Of a stretch of DNA of 64,000 bases, positions 60,883 through 64,000 are shown piece by piece (position 1 is the first letter of the stretch; each line of letters opens with the position of its first letter). The stretch lies in contig NZ_AXAE01000005.1 in the NCBI RefSeq assembly GCF_000472705.1, forward strand, positions 434,001 to 498,000, in the 5' to 3' direction. The stretch comes from Mesorhizobium erdmanii USDA 3471 (GTDB lineage Bacteria; Pseudomonadota; Alphaproteobacteria; Rhizobiales; Rhizobiaceae). The translations under genes and the position numbers were made by a program. The notes below the pieces were generated by a model. The model was not told where the DNA came from. It saw nothing but the letters and a program-made list of their open reading frames with translations, and searched no databases.

Positions 60883-61767
60883 TTACGCGGGGTTATCCCT
60901 GAGAAAATTAATTATGCCGGAGAAATCCACGCCGCCATGCCCCTGGGCATTAAACAGGGCGTAGATTTGTGCGGCCTCGGCGCCAAGTGGGGTCACGGCG
61001 CCCGCGCCAAGTGCTGCTTCCTGGGACAACTTCAGGTCTTTCAGCATAAGCGCGGCGGCAAAGCCCGGCCTATAATCCCTGTTGGCGGGGGAGGTGGGCA
61101 CCGGGCCGGGCACCGGGCAATAGGTGGTCAAGGACCAGCACTGGCCCGACGAGGTCGAGGCGACGTCGAACAGCGCCTGATGCGAGAGGCCGAGTTTCTC
61201 CGCCAGCACGAAAGCTTCGGCAACGCCGATCATCGAGACGCCGAGGATCATGTTGTTGCAGATCTTCGCCGCCTGGCCGGCGCCGTCGCCACCGCAATGG
61301 ACGATGCGCCCGGCCATCGGCTTCAGGATCGGCTCGGCGGCGGCGAAGGCATCGTCGGAGCCGCCGGCCATGAAGGTCAATGTGCCGGCCGTGGCACCGC
61401 CGGTGCCCCCCGAGACGGGTGCATCGATCGACTTGAGGCCATGCTTCGCGGCGACGGCATGCGCCTTGCGCGCCGATTCGACGTCGATCGTCGAGGAGTC
61501 GATGAACAGCGCACCCTTCTTTGCCTTGGGAGCGATGTCTTCATAGACCGACAGCACGTGCTTGCCGGCCGGCAGCATGGTGATCACGACATCGGCGTCC
61601 TTCACCGCCGCCAAGGCATTCGCCATGATCGTCACGCCATGTTCTTTGGCGACGGTGAGATTCTCCGGCACCAAATCGAAACCATTCACCGAATGCCCCG
61701 CCTTGACCAGGTTCGAGGCCATTGGATTGCCCATATTGCCAAGGCCGATGAAGGCGATCGTCGTCAT
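60883..61767 (-). CDS. mmsB: 3-hydroxyisobutyrate dehydrogenase
   Basis: 294 aa from ATG 61767; the frame to 61995 is not supported. FIGLGNMGNPMASNLVKAGH is the NAD site; DAPVSGGTGGATAGTLTFM and GAGQAAKICNNM hold the catalytic Lys of beta-hydroxyacid dehydrogenases; GQCWSL is typical of MmsB. Valine breakdown: 3-hydroxyisobutyrate to methylmalonate semialdehyde. 26 bp after the acyl-CoA dehydrogenase gene, one operon. Confidence 0.9.
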   Translation of the reverse strand: MTTIAFIGLGNMGNPMASNLVKAGHSVNGFDLVPENLTVAKEHGVTIMANALAAVKDADVVITMLPAGKHVLSVYEDIAPKAKKGALFIDSSTIDVESARKAHAVAAKHGLKSIDAPVSGGTGGATAGTLTFMAGGSDDAFAAAEPILKPMAGRIVHCGGDGAGQAAKICNNMILGVSMIGVAEAFVLAEKLGLSHQALFDVASTSSGQCWSLTTYCPVPGPVPTSPANRDYRPGFAAALMLKDLKLSQEAALGAGAVTPLGAEAAQIYALFNAQGHGGVDFSGIINFLRDNPA

Positions 61768-61793
61768 TGTCTCACTCCCGAAGTTTGCTGGCG

Positions 61794-62960
61794 TTACCGG
61801 CCGATCAAGGCCCGCGCGATGATGACGCGCATGATCTCGTTGGTGCCTTCGAGGATCTGGTGGACGCGCAGGTCGCGCACCAGTTTTTCGATGCCGTAAT
61901 CGTGCAGATAGCCGTAGCCGCCGAGCAGTTGCAGCGCATCGTTGGCGACCTTGAAGCAGGTGTCGGTGACGAAGCGCTTGGCCATCGCCGACCATTTGCC
62001 GGCATCGGGCGCCTTCCGGTCGAGCTTCGAGGCCGCCGCATAGAGAAAGATCCGCGACGCCTGCAGCTCGGTCTCCATGTCGGCCAGCCGGAACTGCAAG
62101 GCCTGGAACTGGTTGATCTTGGAGCCAAAAGCCTTGCGCTCGGCGGTGTAGGACAGTGCCTTGTCGAGCGCCGATTGCGCGCCGCCCAGCGAACAGGCGG
62201 CGATGTTCAACCGGCCGCCGTCGAGCCCGGCCATGGCGATGCCGAAGCCGGCGCCTTCACCCGACAAGAGGTTTTCCGCCGGCACTTTGCAGTCCTCGAA
62301 AATGACCTGGCGGGTCGACTGCATGTGCCAGCCCATCTTGTGTTCGTTGGCGCCGAAGGAGAGACCGGGCGCATCCTTGGGCACGACGATGGTGGAAATG
62401 CCTTTCGGCCCGTCGGCCCCCGTGCGCACCATGACGGCGTAGACATCGCTGTCGCCGGCGCCCGAGATGAACTGCTTGGCGCCGTTGAGCACATAGTCGC
62501 CGCCGCTCTTCACCGCGCGCGTCTTGAGCGCCGCGGCATCGGAACCGGAGCCAGGCTCGGTCAGGCAGTAGCTCGCCAGCCATTCCATTGAGGTCAGCTT
62601 CGGCAGGAAGCGCTGGCGCTGCTCGTCATTGCCGAAGCGGTCGATCATCGAGGCCACCATGTTGTGGATCGAGATGAACGACGAAAAGCCCGGATCGGCG
62701 TGCGACAGCGCCTCGAAGATCAGCACGGCGTCGAGGCGGCCGAGCGCCGAGCCGCCGACATCGTCCCTGACATAGATGCCGCCGAGGCCGAGCGGCCCGG
62801 TCTCGCGGATCACATCGGCGGGAAAGTGTTTCCTGCGGTCCCAGTCGAGCGCACTCGGCGCTACCCGATCGGCGGCGAAGGCCTGCGCCATCTCCTGGAT
62901 GGCGCGCTGTTCCTCGTTGAGTTCGAACTGGCTGGTGCTCGCATCGACCGCGGCGTCCAT
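61794..62960 (-). CDS. isobutyryl-CoA-type acyl-CoA dehydrogenase
   Basis: 388 aa from ATG 62960 (GGGAGC before it). YCLTEPGSGSDAAALKT and QFISGAGDSDVY are the FAD loop; the catalytic Glu lies in QILEGTNEIMRVII; RKAFGSKINQFQALQF fits the family. With mmsB it forms the valine catabolic pair, so isobutyryl-CoA is the likely substrate. Confidence 0.88.
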   Translation of the reverse strand: MDAAVDASTSQFELNEEQRAIQEMAQAFAADRVAPSALDWDRRKHFPADVIRETGPLGLGGIYVRDDVGGSALGRLDAVLIFEALSHADPGFSSFISIHNMVASMIDRFGNDEQRQRFLPKLTSMEWLASYCLTEPGSGSDAAALKTRAVKSGGDYVLNGAKQFISGAGDSDVYAVMVRTGADGPKGISTIVVPKDAPGLSFGANEHKMGWHMQSTRQVIFEDCKVPAENLLSGEGAGFGIAMAGLDGGRLNIAACSLGGAQSALDKALSYTAERKAFGSKINQFQALQFRLADMETELQASRIFLYAAASKLDRKAPDAGKWSAMAKRFVTDTCFKVANDALQLLGGYGYLHDYGIEKLVRDLRVHQILEGTNEIMRVIIARALIGR

Positions 62961-63105
62961 GGCGTGCTCCCTTGAATGCTGGCCAGATGGTCCGCTGGCC
63001 TGTCGTTTTTGGCTTTGCGCGCGCATCAATCTAGACCAATGATGCCGCCGCGCAACCCGATCCCCCGCGGAGCGGCTGTGCATCAATGCATGCCCGGAGC
63101 GAGAT

Positions 63106-63720
63106 GTGACGACAAAATTCGATGAGCTGCTTGGGCAATTCCACGCCTATCTCGCTGGCGTGGACAGCGCCCTGGTGCGCGATGCGATGACGCGGATCGG
63201 CTGGGACATGCCGGGCCGCGTGCTGGAGCCGCATTCGCTCGCCTGCCTGCGCCATCTCGATCGGGCGGCGGAGTTGGCGCCGACGGCCGCGAAGGCGCTG
63301 GTTCAGAGGCTGGCGCAGCAGCGCAACGCATTGCGTTGGGGGCAGACCTACACCGAGGGGGACTTCGGCAAGGCCTTTATGGAAAACTACGGCTGGGTGG
63401 AGGTGTTCGGCACACGCGGCCATTTCGTCAATGACGAGGTTGCCGCCGGCCTGCTGATCCTGGGGCCCGGGATCGTCTATCCGGACCATCATCACGTCGC
63501 CGAGGAGATTTACATTCCGCTGACCGGCGGTACGGAATGGCGCATGGGCGAGGGCGGTTTTCGCAAGCGGGAGGCCGGCGAGGTCATCCACCATGCCGCC
63601 AATGTCAACCACGCCATGCGAACCGGCAACGAACCGCTTCTGGCGCTCTATATCTGGCGCGGCGGGCCGTTGGCGCAGAAATCCACGATCACCGGAACCG
63701 CCACGCAGGGCCGCAGCTGA
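63106..63720 (+). CDS. cupin protein of the DMSP-lyase (DddL/DddQ) type
   Basis: 204 aa from GTG 63106 (GGAG six bases upstream). The C-terminal cupin has [17 protein letters not shown] with His128, His130, Glu134 and Tyr136 and a second-block His169 in [10 protein letters not shown], the metal and catalytic set of DddL/DddQ/DddW lyases. The N-terminus is helical as in DddL and DddQ. These enzymes split DMSP into DMS and acrylate; related cupins act on other substrates, so the activity is not certain. Its TGA overlaps the ATG of cobQ. Confidence 0.65.
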   Translation: MTTKFDELLGQFHAYLAGVDSALVRDAMTRIGWDMPGRVLEPHSLACLRHLDRAAELAPTAAKALVQRLAQQRNALRWGQTYTEGDFGKAFMENYGWVEVFGTRGHFVNDEVAAGLLILGPGIVYPDHHHVAEEIYIPLTGGTEWRMGEGGFRKREAGEVIHHAANVNHAMRTGNEPLLALYIWRGGPLAQKSTITGTATQGRS

Positions 63721-64000
63721 TGGCCAAGGCAATCATGCTGCAAGGCACGGGGTCGGATGTCGGCAAGACGGTCTTGGTCGCCGGCCTTTGCCGCGCCGCG
63801 AAAAAGCGGGGGCTCAAGGTGAGGCCGTTCAAGCCGCAGAACATGTCGAACAATGCCGCCGTCGCCGACATTCCCGGCGACAATAACCATGGCGGCGGCG
63901 AGATTGGCCGCGCGCAATGGCTGCAGGCGATCGCTTGCGGCGTGGCGCCGTCGGTGCACATGAACCCGGTGCTACTCAAACCGCAGACCGAAGTCGGAGC
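63720..64000 (+). CDS. cobQ: cobyric acid synthase, N-terminal part, cut by window end
   Basis: The visible 93 residues are [20 protein letters not shown], the dethiobiotin-synthetase-like P-loop, followed by [14 protein letters not shown] and [12 protein letters not shown], all hallmarks of CobQ. CobQ amidates adenosyl-cobyrinic diamide in B12 synthesis. ATG 63720 overlaps the cupin stop (TGATG), so the two are co-translated. B12 synthesis here would serve the corrinoid enzymes in the window. Confidence 0.92.
   Translation, partial: MAKAIMLQGTGSDVGKTVLVAGLCRAAKKRGLKVRPFKPQNMSNNAAVADIPGDNNHGGGEIGRAQWLQAIACGVAPSVHMNPVLLKPQTEVG

Noticed and set aside
60883..62960. mmsB and acyl-CoA dehydrogenase as part of acrylate breakdown after DMSP cleavage
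   Set aside because: Both fit valine catabolism fully; acrylate use would need AcuI or AcuH-like genes, which are not here.
1..64000. CRISPR array, tRNA or rRNA genes, insertion sequences
   Set aside because: No regularly spaced repeats, no cloverleaf or rRNA-like sequence and no transposase frame were found on reading; a tRNAscan or Infernal run would be needed for certainty.

Overview
The window is about 64 kb of high-GC DNA from an alphaproteobacterium of the order Hyphomicrobiales, most likely Mesorhizobium or a close relative. This rests on codon usage, the DUF1127 micro-proteins, the DUF1194 and DUF1638 families, and the way one-carbon and betaine genes are grouped. No search was run, so the genus is an inference. 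I see no rRNA or tRNA gene, CRISPR array, transposase or prophage.

Layout. 0-2.4 kb: an NmrA-like protein, an AraC regulator and a small secreted protein. 2.5-10.4 kb: a one-strand locus for a lipid-linked sugar: HAD-UbiA phosphoribosyltransferase fusion, DprE1-like FAD oxidase, ArnE-like flippase, extended SDR, class III aminotransferase, polytopic GT-C-like protein and FkbM methyltransferase. 10.6-13.1 kb: the first dimethylglycine-dehydrogenase-like (DMGDH-like) flavoprotein. 13.2-16.3 kb: small accessory genes. 16.5-19.1 kb: a NitT/TauT-type ABC transporter. 19.1-20.1 kb: a GlxA/GbdR-type regulator. 20.3-23.6 kb: small ORFs, a LysR regulator and an esterase.

23.8-36.1 kb and 43.2-52.9 kb together hold what looks like an aerobic corrinoid-dependent demethylation system for betaine-type compounds. 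It has an Fe-S ATPase that reactivates corrinoid (RACo type), a pterin-binding methyltransferase (MeTr), MetF with a MetV-like zinc/Fe-S partner, a DUF1638 protein, a B12-binding corrinoid protein, two MttB-superfamily methyltransferases without pyrrolysine, a QueG-like Fe-S protein, a betaine-homocysteine methyltransferase-like enzyme, and a second DMGDH-like flavoprotein in one operon with a DddP-like M24 enzyme. Two kinds of repeated DNA sites tie these genes together: an ATATAAAGA/TCTTTATAT palindrome before both MeTr and the homocysteine methyltransferase, and TTTGCGAC/GTCGCAAA elements before the corrinoid/MttB pair, the GbdR-like gene and the first DMGDH-like gene.

The rest is mostly ordinary: a FadR-type regulator with a 45-bp perfect palindrome over its start, MFS carriers, an ECF sigma factor followed by a vWA protein, a desaturase, an S9 peptidase, an aminotransferase, and valine-catabolism genes (mmsB and an acyl-CoA dehydrogenase). 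The right edge carries a cupin protein of the DMSP-lyase type that overlaps cobQ, a cobalamin synthesis gene cut by the window end.

Working model (inference): quaternary amines or sulfonium betaines are demethylated by the MttB-like enzymes onto the corrinoid protein, MeTr moves the methyl to tetrahydrofolate, MetF/MetV oxidises it, and the DMGDH-like enzymes remove further methyl groups as methylene-THF.
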